From NCBI GenBank assembly GCA_963835825.1, contig CAWIGZ010000001.1, positions 2,269,011-2,333,010 on the forward strand: 64,000 nucleotides of DNA, in the 5' to 3' direction. Source of the DNA: JADGRB01 sp963835825 (GTDB lineage Bacteria; Myxococcota_A; Polyangia; Fen-1088). Each line of letters starts with the position of its first letter. Position 1 is the first letter of the stretch. The translations under genes were made by a program, and so were the position numbers. The notes beneath the pieces were generated by a model. That model saw nothing but the letters and a program-made list of their open reading frames with translations. It had not been told where the DNA came from and did not search any database. Shown piece after piece: positions 19,092-28,274 of this stretch.

Positions 19092-20384
19092 TCAGAACTG
19101 GGTGATGAACTTCCAGGCTTCCGGCGCGTCCCAGCTGGTCGCTTGACCGGGATCCTTCGGCTCCCAGCCGTGGGGGCCGTTGAACACGCAGTATTCAGTC
19201 GGGTGGCCCGCGGAGCAGCCCTTGTAGATAGTGCAGGTGTGTGGCTGGCCGCTGGCCGGGTACGTGGTGGACGAAGGCACCGCCGTGCATCCGTTGACGG
19301 CGGCGAACTGGGCCTGCTTGTATTCCCCGGTGATCGGCGAGGTGGTCGATAATCCGTTGGCGTCCTCGCTGGCCTGCGAGGCGTAGTACGCAATCGGCTT
19401 GGTCAACGTCGTCGGGCAGGAATTGGTGAGATCCGCGCCCGAGAAGAACGCGACGGCACGGAACACGTCGGCCCGCGTGCACGCCAGCGCCATGGCCATG
19501 CCCCCACCAAAGCTGAATCCCGTCGCGAAGACGCGGGTCTTGTCGATACAGAGATCGCCTTCGAGCTGGGCGAGGATCGCGTCGGTGAGCGCCACGTCCC
19601 CGTTGCTCCAGGTCCCGGCCCCGTCGGCGGCGTCGGGCGCGGCGAAGATGGTGTTCTTGCTGTCCAGGCTCGCGAACGTGAAGTAATTGGCGCTCACGAC
19701 CTGGGACGCGGATCCGCCGGACCAGGAGTAGGCGAGGACCAGCCGGTACGGGTGACTGGCATCGTAGCCGTCGGGCACGCGGAGAATGTACTTCCGCGAA
19801 GCGTTGTTGAACGTGATGGTGATTGTCCCGTTCTGCAGCGTGCGCGTCTTGCCGCAGCCCGCGCTCTGCATGATGCCAGCGCCTCCCGCGGCGCCACCCG
19901 CGCTGCCGCCGGAGGCAGAGCCACCGGCCCCGCTCGCTCCTGCGCCGCCGCCGGCGGAGCCCCCCGTGCCGCTGCCGGCGCTGCCGCCGCGACCGCCGGA
20001 GCCGTTCGTGCCGCCGCTGCCGGCCCCGCCGCGACCGCCAGTCGAGCTTCCGCCCGAGCCCGACGTCGACCCGCCGCTCCCGCCGCTGCTGCCGCCGGTG
20101 CCCGTCGCACCCCCGGTCCCGACGCCGCCGCCGGTGCCCACCGCACCTCCGGTCGCGCCGCCGCCCGATCCGGCCGCGGCCGTGCCACCGGTTCCGGCCA
20201 CGGTGCCGCTGCCGGCATTGCCGCCCGCCCCGGACCCGGGCTCCGACGCATTCGACGAACACCCCGCCGTCCAGCCGAGCCACAGCAGGGTGAACGCGCA
20301 CGGCACGAGGGCACGCAGAAAGCGGCGAGACGAGCGGGCCACGGCAGGACCTGCCGGAACCCAGGGCTGGACGTGGAGCGACAT
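19092..20384 (-). CDS. Secreted esterase, feruloyl-esterase/PHB-depolymerase-like, with Gly-rich linker
   Basis: About 430 aa from ATG 20384; the TTG at 20444 is less likely. A lipoprotein signal (lipobox ending TAGC) and a long Gly/Ser/Ala linker (to about residue 165) precede an alpha/beta-hydrolase. The nucleophile elbow is GFSFGGGMAMA and the catalytic His is probably in NGPHGWEP near the C terminus. The opening strand (RKYILRVPDGYDASHPYRLV) is typical of LpqC/feruloyl-esterase (CE1-like) enzymes. It probably removes ester groups from plant polysaccharides, which fits the adjacent GH11 xylanase. No clear ribosome site. Confidence 0.88.
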   Translation of the reverse strand: MSLHVQPWVPAGPAVARSSRRFLRALVPCAFTLLWLGWTAGCSSNASEPGSGAGGNAGSGTVAGTGGTAAAGSGGGATGGAVGTGGGVGTGGATGTGGSSGGSGGSTSGSGGSSTGGRGGAGSGGTNGSGGRGGSAGSGTGGSAGGGAGASGAGGSASGGSAGGAAGGAGIMQSAGCGKTRTLQNGTITITFNNASRKYILRVPDGYDASHPYRLVLAYSWSGGSASQVVSANYFTFASLDSKNTIFAAPDAADGAGTWSNGDVALTDAILAQLEGDLCIDKTRVFATGFSFGGGMAMALACTRADVFRAVAFFSGADLTNSCPTTLTKPIAYYASQASEDANGLSTTSPITGEYKQAQFAAVNGCTAVPSSTTYPASGQPHTCTIYKGCSAGHPTEYCVFNGPHGWEPKDPGQATSWDAPEAWKFITQF

Positions 20385-20522
20385 ACGTACGATTGCCCGA
20401 GCGCCGCCCGTCTTGCCACGATTCGTGGAGTAGAGCCGGTCCAAAGGAGGTTCCGCACCCTCCCTGACCGAAAGCCCACCGAATGCGAAGACGCGCCGAG
20501 TGGCTCGCTCTAGTGAGCACCC

Positions 20523-21663
20523 ATGCGGTACGAACGACTTCGGAATCCCATGAACGTTCTCTTGCCGATCCTTCTCGCAGGCGCGGCCGGCTGCGGATCG
20601 CCGGGCGGCCCCCAGACCGGCGGCACCGGTGGCACGATGGCGACCGGCGGTAGCGGCGGCGGGACCAGCACCGGCGGCGCGACCGGCACCGGCGGCGCGA
20701 CCGGCACCGGCGGCGCGCCGAGCACCGGCGGCGCGACCGGCACCGGTGGCACGATGGCGACCGGCGGTAGCGGCGGCGCGCCGAGCACCGGCGGCGCGAC
20801 CGGCACCGGCGGCGCGACCGGCACGGGATCCGGCGGGGTCACGGGATCCGGCGGAGCGGCTGGTTCAGGTGGGCACAGCACCGGCGGGGCCGGCGGCGGC
20901 GGGCATGGCGGCGGGAACGGCGGCATGTCCGGGAACGGCGGGCAGGCGACCGGCGGCTCCGGCGGATCCAGCGGCGCCGGAGGTGGGGGCGGAACGCCTG
21001 CGGCCTGCGCGGCGGGGACGCCCTGGACCGGCGGCACCACCTACTCTTCGAACAGCGTGGGGAGCGCCGGCCACGGCTACTCGTATCAGATCTGGTCGAG
21101 CGGCGTCGGAACGGGATCGATGACGGTGGCGGGGGTGGACGCCAAGTTCAGCGCCACCTGGAACAACCCCGGCGACTTCCTGGCCCGAATCGGGCTGACC
21201 TGGGACGCGAGCAAGACGTACCAACAGCTGGGAACGATCTCGTCGGACTACGCCGAGACGAAGACCGGCAGCGGCATCGGCTACGACTTCATCGGAATCT
21301 ACGGCTGGTCGGAGAGTCCGCTGCACGAGTACTACATCGTCGAGGACTGGTTCGGGTCGCGGCCGGTTCCCGGGACCAAGGTCGGGACCATCACCGTCGA
21401 CGGCGGCGCCTATGACGTCCTGACGCACACGCAGGTGAACCAGCCGGACGTCTTCGGCACGCTGTCGACGTTCGACCAGTTCTACAGCGTTCGACAGACG
21501 CCGCGATCGTGCGGCCACATCTCCATCTCCCAGCACTTCGCCGCCTGGGCCGGCCTGGGCCTGCAGCTCGGCAAGATGGAGGAAGCCAAGAATCCTCGTG
21601 GAGGTCGGCAACGGCGGGACCGGCACCATCACCTTCACCACCGCCACCGTCGTCGTTCAGTGA
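20523..21663 (+). CDS. GH11 endo-1,4-beta-xylanase lipoprotein; frameshift before the acid/base Glu
   Basis: Signal peptide (MNVLLPILLAGAAGC, inner ATG at 20550 possible), Gly-rich linker to about residue 160, then a GH11 jelly-roll. PLHEYYIVEDW is the GH11 nucleophile signature and FDQFYSVRQT is the conserved strand that follows. The frame as read leaves GH11 sequence after LGKMEEAK. Dropping one base near 21588-21592 gives ILVEVGNGGTGTITF and a stop at 21661, which restores the second GH11 signature with the acid/base Glu at 21601-21603. Corrected length is 379 aa. As sequenced, the enzyme would lack its acid/base residue. Confidence 0.85.
20622..20778. repeat. 40-bp direct repeat in the xylanase Gly-rich linker
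   Basis: An identical 40-base segment occurs at 20622-20661 and 20739-20778 within the linker-coding region, with shorter copies of the same Gly/Thr/Ala unit between. It is coding, not an intergenic repeat array, and shows the linker growing by DNA duplication. Confidence 0.75.
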
Positions 21664-21701
21664 GGCGCGGCGCTCCGGTGATCGCGTCACCGCTCGCGGC
21701 C

Positions 21702-22172
21702 TCAGCCGCCCGGTGAAGGCGGCGACTGCCCTTCGGACTGCGGCTGCTCGGCCTCGGCGGCCGCCTTGCCGCGGCCGTGGCCGTTCGCGCGCGCGGCCGC
21801 TATCGCCTTGGCCTTGTCGGGCGCGTCGCCGATCGCCAGCTCGCAGTCGCCGAACACCATCTCGATGCGCCCTTCGCTTCGCCGGAGGCTCACCTCCAAG
21901 GATTCGGCGCGGATGATGGTCTTGTCGCGCACCCGGCCCGACAGCTCCACCAGCTTGGCGTCGAACTCGCCGGCGATCTCTCCGCGCGAGCGCAGCTCGG
22001 TGACCTTGGCCTTGCCGCACAGGACGCCGCCGTCGGCCACCTCGACCGACGGACCGGTCAAGTCGCCCTCGACGCGCCCGTGCACGACGATGGGACAGGT
22101 CGACGTCAACGTCCCTTTGAGCTCGGTCCCCTCTTCAATCAGTGTCTTCTTGGCTTCGCTCATCGTCGTCAT
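21702..22172 (-). CDS. Bactofilin-family cytoskeletal protein
   Basis: 156 aa. The core (about residues 12-110) is a bactofilin right-handed beta-helix: GTELKGTLTSTCPIVVHGRV, EGDLTGPSVEVADGGVLCGK and AGEFDAKLVELSGRVRD. The C-terminal tail is polar and Ala/Glu-rich. Bactofilins polymerise without nucleotide and scaffold cell-shape or chromosome-positioning functions in myxobacteria. The ATG at 22172 overlaps the stop of the pentapeptide gene by four bases (ATGA), so translation is probably coupled. Confidence 0.93.
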   Translation of the reverse strand: MTTMSEAKKTLIEEGTELKGTLTSTCPIVVHGRVEGDLTGPSVEVADGGVLCGKAKVTELRSRGEIAGEFDAKLVELSGRVRDKTIIRAESLEVSLRRSEGRIEMVFGDCELAIGDAPDKAKAIAAARANGHGRGKAAAEAEQPQSEGQSPPSPGG

Positions 22173-23230
22173 CCGCCTTTCGCATCCATTTTGAGAATCT
22201 TCACGCGCAACCGGCTGCCCCGCTCGAACCCGAAATGGGTCAACGCCTCGTTCTGCTGCACCGACGCCACCACCGCTCCGCCGCTCGTGACCATCAGCTC
22301 CCGCGGGCCCACGATGCCGGGGCTCTCGCGCTCGAAGAACTGTCCGTGCACGGCGATCGACCCGGCGCCCGAGATGGTGCAGTCGGCCAGAACGCCGGCG
22401 GCGCCGACCACCAGCTCCGTCCCGTCGCCCAGGTTGAGGGCGCAGTTCTCGAACAGGCTGTCGATCTCGACCCGCGCGCCGGCCTCGAAGTCGAGCGTGG
22501 CGTTCTTGAGCACGTCTCCATGCCCGAAGTACCGCCGCGAAGCCGGGGCCTTCGCCGCCTGCAGCCGCAGGCCGCTCAGCAGGCCCGGGATCTCTCCGTT
22601 GCTGATCCGCCCGGTGCCGTCGCCCGCCTCGCTGGTGTCCAGCCACGACGCCAGCAGGTCGGCCACCTGGCTCCCCGTCCCGATGAGCCCCGCCACCTTG
22701 GCGCCCGTGAGGTCCGCCTTGGTCAGGGTGGCACCACGCAAGTTGGCGCCGCGCAGGTCGGCATCCATCGCCTTGACCGCGCCCATGGCCGACTCCTCGA
22801 AGTTGGCGTGCGTGAGGACGGCGCGGCGCAGGTCGGCGCCGGTCAAGTTGGCCGCGCTCACCTGCGCGAAGGAGAGAATGGCTCCGGACAGGTTCGCGCC
22901 GGCCAGGCTGGCGCCGTCCAGGTTGGCGCGGGCCAGGTTGGCACCCGCCAGGTTGGCCCGATCGAGCTTCGCCCCCTCGAGGTCGGCGTTCTCGAGGTTC
23001 GCCTCCTGAAGATCGCTCCCGACGAGGTAGGCCTCCCGGAGGCTGGCGTTCTTGAGGTTGGCCTTTCGCAAGACCGCCAGCTCCAGGTTCGCACCCTCCA
23101 GATCCGCCCGCGACAGCAACGCCCCCGGCATCGACGCCTTGGAGAGATCGATCCCGCGCAGGTCGACGCGCTCGAGTTTTTCGTTCTTCCGCAGCTTCTG
23201 CAGAGCCTGGTCGCGTGTCAGCTCACCCAT
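22169..23230 (-). CDS. Pentapeptide-repeat protein with bactofilin-like C-terminal region
   Basis: 353 aa from ATG 23230 (GAGGAGG about ten bases upstream). Residues about 20-170 are A(D/N)Lxx pentapeptide repeats (for example ANLAGANLARANLDGASLAG) that form a four-sided beta-helix. A short helical spacer follows, then a C-terminal part of about 140 residues with beta-strand turns and polymer-type phrasing (CTISGAGSIAVHGQFFERES) that resembles the bactofilin helix. It is coupled to the bactofilin gene, so a joint scaffold is likely. Confidence 0.88.
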   Translation of the reverse strand: MGELTRDQALQKLRKNEKLERVDLRGIDLSKASMPGALLSRADLEGANLELAVLRKANLKNASLREAYLVGSDLQEANLENADLEGAKLDRANLAGANLARANLDGASLAGANLSGAILSFAQVSAANLTGADLRRAVLTHANFEESAMGAVKAMDADLRGANLRGATLTKADLTGAKVAGLIGTGSQVADLLASWLDTSEAGDGTGRISNGEIPGLLSGLRLQAAKAPASRRYFGHGDVLKNATLDFEAGARVEIDSLFENCALNLGDGTELVVGAAGVLADCTISGAGSIAVHGQFFERESPGIVGPRELMVTSGGAVVASVQQNEALTHFGFERGSRLRVKILKMDAKGG

Positions 23231-23252
23231 GTTCGTCGTGCCTCCTCTGCGC

Positions 23253-24671
23253 TCAAATCGCCGCCGCGGCGGCCGTCGTCCGATCGGCCGTTCGTGTCTT
23301 CGTCCGAGCCGCCTCCGCCGCCCGCCCGATCTGATCTTCGATCTCGTCGATCTTCCTGCCGAAGGGCAGCCGGTCGAGGCGCTGGCAGAGGTCGACCTCG
23401 CCCAGCCGCGCAAGCTCGATGGTGATCTGCGACAGCGTCTGCTGGCGCTCGCGCCTCAACGTCCGTTTGCGCACCCGGTCGCTCTCCGACCAGCTGCGGG
23501 ACACGCCCTCGAAGGCCGCGTGCTGCGTCCGCAGCGTCGCCACCAGCTCGGACAGAGCGCGCAACGTCGCCGCCGGATCCACGGCCGCCAGGCCCGCCGG
23601 CGTCGCCCGGCGAAACGCCTGGACGCGCGCGACAATCGCCGCCGCCAGCTCGCCGTTGATTCCCGTCACTGCCGCGATCTCATCGGCGCGGCCGGCATAG
23701 AGGGCCGACAGCTTCCCGAATCCGGCAGCGGCCAGCTTCTCGATCGAGAGCGGCTCGAGGCCGGGCACCTGCTCGAAGAGGGCCCGGACGATCAGCGGCT
23801 CGCGCCGCTCGCGCTCGCCGTCCAGCTCGAACGCGCGAGGGAGGCAGGTGCGCAGTGGCGCGTAAGCGGCGAGCAGGGCATCGCGCGCGGCCGGCGACGG
23901 CGTCGACGGCTGGCCCGGCGCCAAGACCTCGGCCAACGCACGCTCGAACCGCTCCAGAGCCTCGACCAAAGCCGCGTCCCCCACCGGCTCGGCCATCTTG
24001 TAGAGCGAGCGGAGCACCGGTCGGACCAGCTCCAGCCAGCGCGCCTCGACCTGGCCCCACTGCAGCTCCATCATCACGCCCCGGACCTCGGCCACGTACG
24101 CCACGGCGAGATCCTCGAAGGTCGCCCGCAGCGCCGCCTGGTCTCCGGCCGTCGAGGCGCCGTGCGCGACGCCGGCCTGCGGCTCCCCGCCGAGGGCCTG
24201 CGTCGCCGCGCCGAGCGGCTGCGGCTCCCCGCCGAGCGCCTTATCGATGGCCAGCTCGATCGATCCTTTCGACGATTCCTGAACCGGCACCGGCACCGCC
24301 GCCGAGGGCGGCGCCGCGGCCGGAGCACGCGGGCCTACCGGCGCCACGCCGTACGTCAAGGTCTTGGAGAGCTCGGGCCGCTTCGGCGCGCCGTTCGCCC
24401 CCGGCGCGCCCGTCGCAACTTTTCCGTCGGCCTTGCCGTCGGCCACGCCGTTCACCTTCGGCACCGGTGCGGCCGGCGGGGTAGGCGCGGCCTTCAGGAC
24501 TGGCGGCTGGACGCCGTTTGGCTTGGCCGCGGGCACCGCTGCGCGGCGCTCCGCTCGCTCGTCGGAGCCGGGGGGCGCCGGGTGCGACCCGCGCTCACCT
24601 GGGGCGGCCGGATCAGCGGCGGACTTGGGTTCCGCCCCGGCGGGCTTCTTGAGTCGCGAGAAAATGCTCAT
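23253..24671 (-). CDS. Pro/Ala-rich protein with helix-hairpin-helix-like segment
   Basis: 472 aa. The N-terminal 130 residues are low-complexity Pro/Ala/Lys; the rest is predicted helical. Residues about 300-350 (EQVPGLEPLSIEKLAAAGFG, then DEIAAVTGINGELAAAIVARV) look like a helix-hairpin-helix or Rad51-N-type module, which can bind DNA or protein. It lies 22 bases upstream of the pentapeptide gene on the same strand, so the three genes probably form one operon. It may be the adaptor that links the scaffold to DNA or to a partner. Confidence 0.75.
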   Translation of the reverse strand: MSIFSRLKKPAGAEPKSAADPAAPGERGSHPAPPGSDERAERRAAVPAAKPNGVQPPVLKAAPTPPAAPVPKVNGVADGKADGKVATGAPGANGAPKRPELSKTLTYGVAPVGPRAPAAAPPSAAVPVPVQESSKGSIELAIDKALGGEPQPLGAATQALGGEPQAGVAHGASTAGDQAALRATFEDLAVAYVAEVRGVMMELQWGQVEARWLELVRPVLRSLYKMAEPVGDAALVEALERFERALAEVLAPGQPSTPSPAARDALLAAYAPLRTCLPRAFELDGERERREPLIVRALFEQVPGLEPLSIEKLAAAGFGKLSALYAGRADEIAAVTGINGELAAAIVARVQAFRRATPAGLAAVDPAATLRALSELVATLRTQHAAFEGVSRSWSESDRVRKRTLRRERQQTLSQITIELARLGEVDLCQRLDRLPFGRKIDEIEDQIGRAAEAARTKTRTADRTTAAAAAI

Positions 24672-24970
24672 GCCACCCTCCGACGCGACGTCTGCATCGA
24701 CGCAACCAGCGCCGATCTTGATGTGCGCTCGTCAGATCTTCGCGCGGGCGCGAAAACGGCCCCGGGCGGAGAAGTGGCAGCGAACCGTCGCTTGATCTCG
24801 ACGGCCTAACCCTCGCGCGCCGGCACATCCAGCAGGCGATCGATCGCTGGTCCGTGTGCGAGCAGGGTCCACAGGTGACACATTCGAAGGGCTTCGGTGT
24901 TCCAGGCAACGGGGACGGTCACCGCTCACGTCCCATGACAACCGCCCCATTAGTATAGTATATTTACGAA
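24672..24970. promoter_or_regulatory. Divergent promoter region with a likely leaderless promoter for the GH79 gene
   Basis: About 300 bases between divergent genes. Near its right end an ATGACA (-35 like, 24935-24940) is followed after 18 bases by TATATT (-10 like, 24959-24964). Transcription would start at or next to the ATG at 24971, and there is no Shine-Dalgarno sequence, so a leaderless message is suggested. I see no gene in the rest. Confidence 0.4.
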
Positions 24971-26812
24971 ATGGTCTTTCGCCGTCCCCCCGAAGGTCCT
25001 TCCGACACGACCGCCCCGCTGTTCTTGCTGACGACCTGGCTGGCCCTGCTCGGCGGAGCCGGGTTCGCGGTCGCCGGTTGCGGTTCGTCGAGCTCGCAAC
25101 TCTCTAATCCCGGCGACGGCGGGTCCGGCGGAAACAGCGCCACCGGAGGTGCCGGCACGGGCGGCGCCGGCGCGGCGGGCGGCGCCGGCGCGGGTGGCAG
25201 CAACCCACAGACGGGCGGCGCCGGCGGCGCGGTGGGCGGCGCCGGCGGGGCCGCCGGCTCCGGCGGCGGTGGCGCAGTCGGTGCCGGCGGCGGAGGGGCG
25301 ACCGGGACGGGCGGACATGGCGGCGCCGCGGGCACGTCCGGACGGGGAGGCGCCGGCGGCGGCAGCGGCGGGTCCAACGTGCGGGACGCCGGCACCGGCG
25401 ACAGCGGCAACCCGGACGGATCCACGACCGCCAGCAACCCGCCGCCCGCGCTGACGGGCACGACGGTGAGCGGAACGGTGAAGGTCACCCGCGGGACCGT
25501 CAAAGGGCACCTGGCGGCGGGGTTTGCCGGCTTCAGCTTCGAAAAGTCGCACATGACCGACGGCTTCTTCGTGCCGTCCCACGCAGCGCTGGTCGCGATG
25601 TTCAAGCTGCTGGGCCCCGGCGTGGTCCGCATCGGTGCCGACGACGTCAACACGTCGGTCTGGGTGCCAGGCGCCACCTTCGTCGCGCCGGGCACCACCT
25701 CCACCAACGTCGGCACCGCCGAGGTGGACGCGCTGGCCCAGTTTCTGACCGCCACCAACTGGAAGGCGATCTACGCCGTGAACATGCGCGGCAACTCGAC
25801 GCCCCAGACGGCCGTGACCGAGCTGCAATACGTCGTCCCCAAGCTGGGGACCAGCCTGCAGGGGGTCGAGATCGGCAACGAGCTGAACCTCTACAACGTC
25901 TCCAACATCGAGAGCATCTGGCATTCGTACGCGCAGGCGATCCACGGCGCGTTCCCGACCACGGTCGTGGCCGGACCGGGGGTGTTCGAGGACATCAATT
26001 ACGCAACGAGCTTCATCAAGGGCGAGGGGACGACCATCGACCTCGTGACGCACCACTATTACCGCGGCACCGCCGGCACCTCGACGGCCACGCTGGCCAA
26101 CCTGATGAACCTGGACTCCGCCGTGACCAGCCAGTCGCAGGCGCTGCAGTCAGCGGTCCAGAGCAGCAAGATCCCCGGTGGGTTCCGGTGGGGCGAAATG
26201 AACTCTTACTCCAGCCACGGCCAAAAAGGGGTCAGCGACGCGCTGGCGTCGGCCCTGTGGGGGATCAACTTCATGCTCACCACCGCGGGATACGGGTCGG
26301 TGGGGGTCAACTTTCACGGTGGCGGCCAGAACATGGACGGCAACGTCTGCCCGAACGGCGTGAGCTCGTGCAACAAGCCGTTCGTCTACTCGCCCCTCAT
26401 CGAGGTGGACAGCCGGGTCACCTCGGCGGCCCCGCTCTATTACGGGATGCTGCTGGTCTCGCGCATCGGGACCGGCGACATGCTGAGCACGACGGCCAGC
26501 GCCGGCAGCGCCAACGTCAGGGCCTACACCGTCACGCCCGGCGACGGGTCGACGGTCGTCGTCGTCGTCAACGGCGAGGCCAGCACGGGCGTGAACGCCA
26601 CCGTGGACATCGGCGCCGCCGTCTCCAGCGCGACGGCCGTCTACCTCCGCGGCTCGTCGCTGACCGTGACCACCGGCGTCACCTTGGGCGGCTCCCCCGT
26701 CAACCCGGACGGCACCTGGACGCCCAAGGCGCCCTACACCCTCCCCCACGCCGGCAACACCCTCACCGTCCCCATCCCGGCCGCGTCCGCCGTGCTGATC
26801 ACCGCCCGCTGA
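24971..26812 (+). CDS. GH79-like secreted glycoside hydrolase (glucuronidase/heparanase type)
   Basis: 613 aa. Lipobox FAVAGC, Gly/Ala-rich linker to about residue 160, then a (beta/alpha)8 domain and a C-terminal beta-sandwich. GVEIGNELNLY holds the expected acid/base Glu, and FRWGEMNSYSS holds the nucleophile Glu, as in clan GH-A family 79. GFSFEKSHMTDGFF at the start of the barrel is also typical of the family. It probably cleaves glucuronic-acid-containing glycans, in line with the xylanase and esterase nearby. See the promoter entry upstream for its probable leaderless start. Confidence 0.85.
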   Translation: MVFRRPPEGPSDTTAPLFLLTTWLALLGGAGFAVAGCGSSSSQLSNPGDGGSGGNSATGGAGTGGAGAAGGAGAGGSNPQTGGAGGAVGGAGGAAGSGGGGAVGAGGGGATGTGGHGGAAGTSGRGGAGGGSGGSNVRDAGTGDSGNPDGSTTASNPPPALTGTTVSGTVKVTRGTVKGHLAAGFAGFSFEKSHMTDGFFVPSHAALVAMFKLLGPGVVRIGADDVNTSVWVPGATFVAPGTTSTNVGTAEVDALAQFLTATNWKAIYAVNMRGNSTPQTAVTELQYVVPKLGTSLQGVEIGNELNLYNVSNIESIWHSYAQAIHGAFPTTVVAGPGVFEDINYATSFIKGEGTTIDLVTHHYYRGTAGTSTATLANLMNLDSAVTSQSQALQSAVQSSKIPGGFRWGEMNSYSSHGQKGVSDALASALWGINFMLTTAGYGSVGVNFHGGGQNMDGNVCPNGVSSCNKPFVYSPLIEVDSRVTSAAPLYYGMLLVSRIGTGDMLSTTASAGSANVRAYTVTPGDGSTVVVVVNGEASTGVNATVDIGAAVSSATAVYLRGSSLTVTTGVTLGGSPVNPDGTWTPKAPYTLPHAGNTLTVPIPAASAVLITAR

Positions 26813-26843
26813 CGAGGGGGCTGCCGCGCCCGGCCGCGGCCGC

Positions 26844-28133
26844 TCAGTCGGTGCCGGCGTCGGGGAGCGCGCCTCGGTTGGCGAGGACCTTGCCGGCCAT
26901 CGACCCCATCGTCAGGCCGTAGTCGTCGCAGATCGACCCGAGCACGCCGTTGTCGCCGAACGCCTGCACCCACTGGGTGATCCGGACGGCCGGGTCTCCG
27001 AAGGAACCGTCGGTGGTGACCTCGGTGGCCAGCGGGTTGACGTCACCCTGCGGGCCGCACGAGTGTTCGATCTCGGGCCAGAGCTCACCCGCGGCGTTGT
27101 TGCCGCCCGCGGCCGGGCTCCACGCGACGGTGTAGGGCGTGGCCGGCGCAACCAGGGCGCCGACGGTGATCCGCGAAGGGTCGGCTTTGAGCGCCTTGAT
27201 CTCGGCGACGAGCTTGCTGATCGGCGTCAGCAACCCCGACGACGTGTCGTTCGACGCGCAGTCCACCAGGGCCAGCGACGGGGTCCCCGAACCCTGGGCG
27301 GCCGCGGGCGGATTGAGCGGCGGCATGATTCGCGCGGTGGGATCTGCGCCGGCCGGATTGCGGCAGAGGTGGCCGAACTGGTTGCACCGATAGTTGTCGA
27401 TCGGTCCCAACGAGTTCCTGAGGTTCTGGTCCTGGCCGTTCAGCGAGTAGAGCGTGGTGTCGTCGGGAGCCGAGCAGTCGTCCTCGTTGGTCAACAGGAA
27501 GATGGCGAGCTCGGCGTCCTGGCGCAGGAAGCCGGCGTTGGCGGCCGGCGCCGGCTGCCCGTCGGCGCCCAGGGCCCGCGCCACCGACGCCAGCTGGTGC
27601 TCGAAGCCGCAGCCGTTCGCGCCGAGCGGCGTGATGCAGCCGAGCACGTCGGTCAGCTGCCCGGTGTAATTGGCGACGCCCCCGACGTTGGAGAGATAGG
27701 TGGCGCCCGGCGCCAAGCCGCTGTCCTGGCAGTCCCCGCGCGGCTGGCTCTGGAAGACCCCCTGATCGCCGGCCCGGGTACACGCGATCGACGAGGTCGA
27801 ATCTCCCGGAGCGCCCAGATCCGACGAGATCACCGCGATGTGAAAATCGGACAGCGGTCGGTCCGCGCTCTGCAGCGACGTGAGGAACGTCGGAATCTGC
27901 GCGACCAGCTTCTGCTGCATCGACGTCATGGACGACGAGTTGTCGATCATGAACAGGATGTCGACCCCGCCCGCCCCTCCGGGAGCCTCATAAGCGGGGA
28001 TGCTGCTCGGTTGGTCGCCCGTGCCCAGGGTGCCGCTCTTGCCGCAGCCGATCGCGCCGGCCAGCGCCAGGCCAGCCACCCAGGCAATGGACCCACGCCG
28101 GCCTTCGCCGGCCGACTTCGTCAACAGGTTCAT
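26844..28133 (-). CDS. VWA-domain lipoprotein
   Basis: About 429 aa from ATG 28133, which has AGGAGG close upstream; a longer reading from 28181 is less likely. The lipobox is LAGAIGC. A von Willebrand A domain begins around residue 45 with the metal site VDILFMIDNSSSM (DxSxS). Many Cys pairs in the later part suggest an exported, disulfide-bonded protein. Such lipoproteins are very common in myxobacteria and are of unknown function, often thought to bind surface ligands. Confidence 0.85.
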   Translation of the reverse strand: MNLLTKSAGEGRRGSIAWVAGLALAGAIGCGKSGTLGTGDQPSSIPAYEAPGGAGGVDILFMIDNSSSMTSMQQKLVAQIPTFLTSLQSADRPLSDFHIAVISSDLGAPGDSTSSIACTRAGDQGVFQSQPRGDCQDSGLAPGATYLSNVGGVANYTGQLTDVLGCITPLGANGCGFEHQLASVARALGADGQPAPAANAGFLRQDAELAIFLLTNEDDCSAPDDTTLYSLNGQDQNLRNSLGPIDNYRCNQFGHLCRNPAGADPTARIMPPLNPPAAAQGSGTPSLALVDCASNDTSSGLLTPISKLVAEIKALKADPSRITVGALVAPATPYTVAWSPAAGGNNAAGELWPEIEHSCGPQGDVNPLATEVTTDGSFGDPAVRITQWVQAFGDNGVLGSICDDYGLTMGSMAGKVLANRGALPDAGTD

Positions 28134-28274
28134 CGGGACCTCCTGTCCGGTTAGTCCGTCGCGCCAGAAATTGTCGGTCAACTGTTTTGGGACGCTGGCG
28201 ACCGGCGAAGCGGAGGCGGTCCCAACGCGGACGTCGCCGCCGCCGAGGCAATCGAAGCGTGCTTTACGTGTGAG

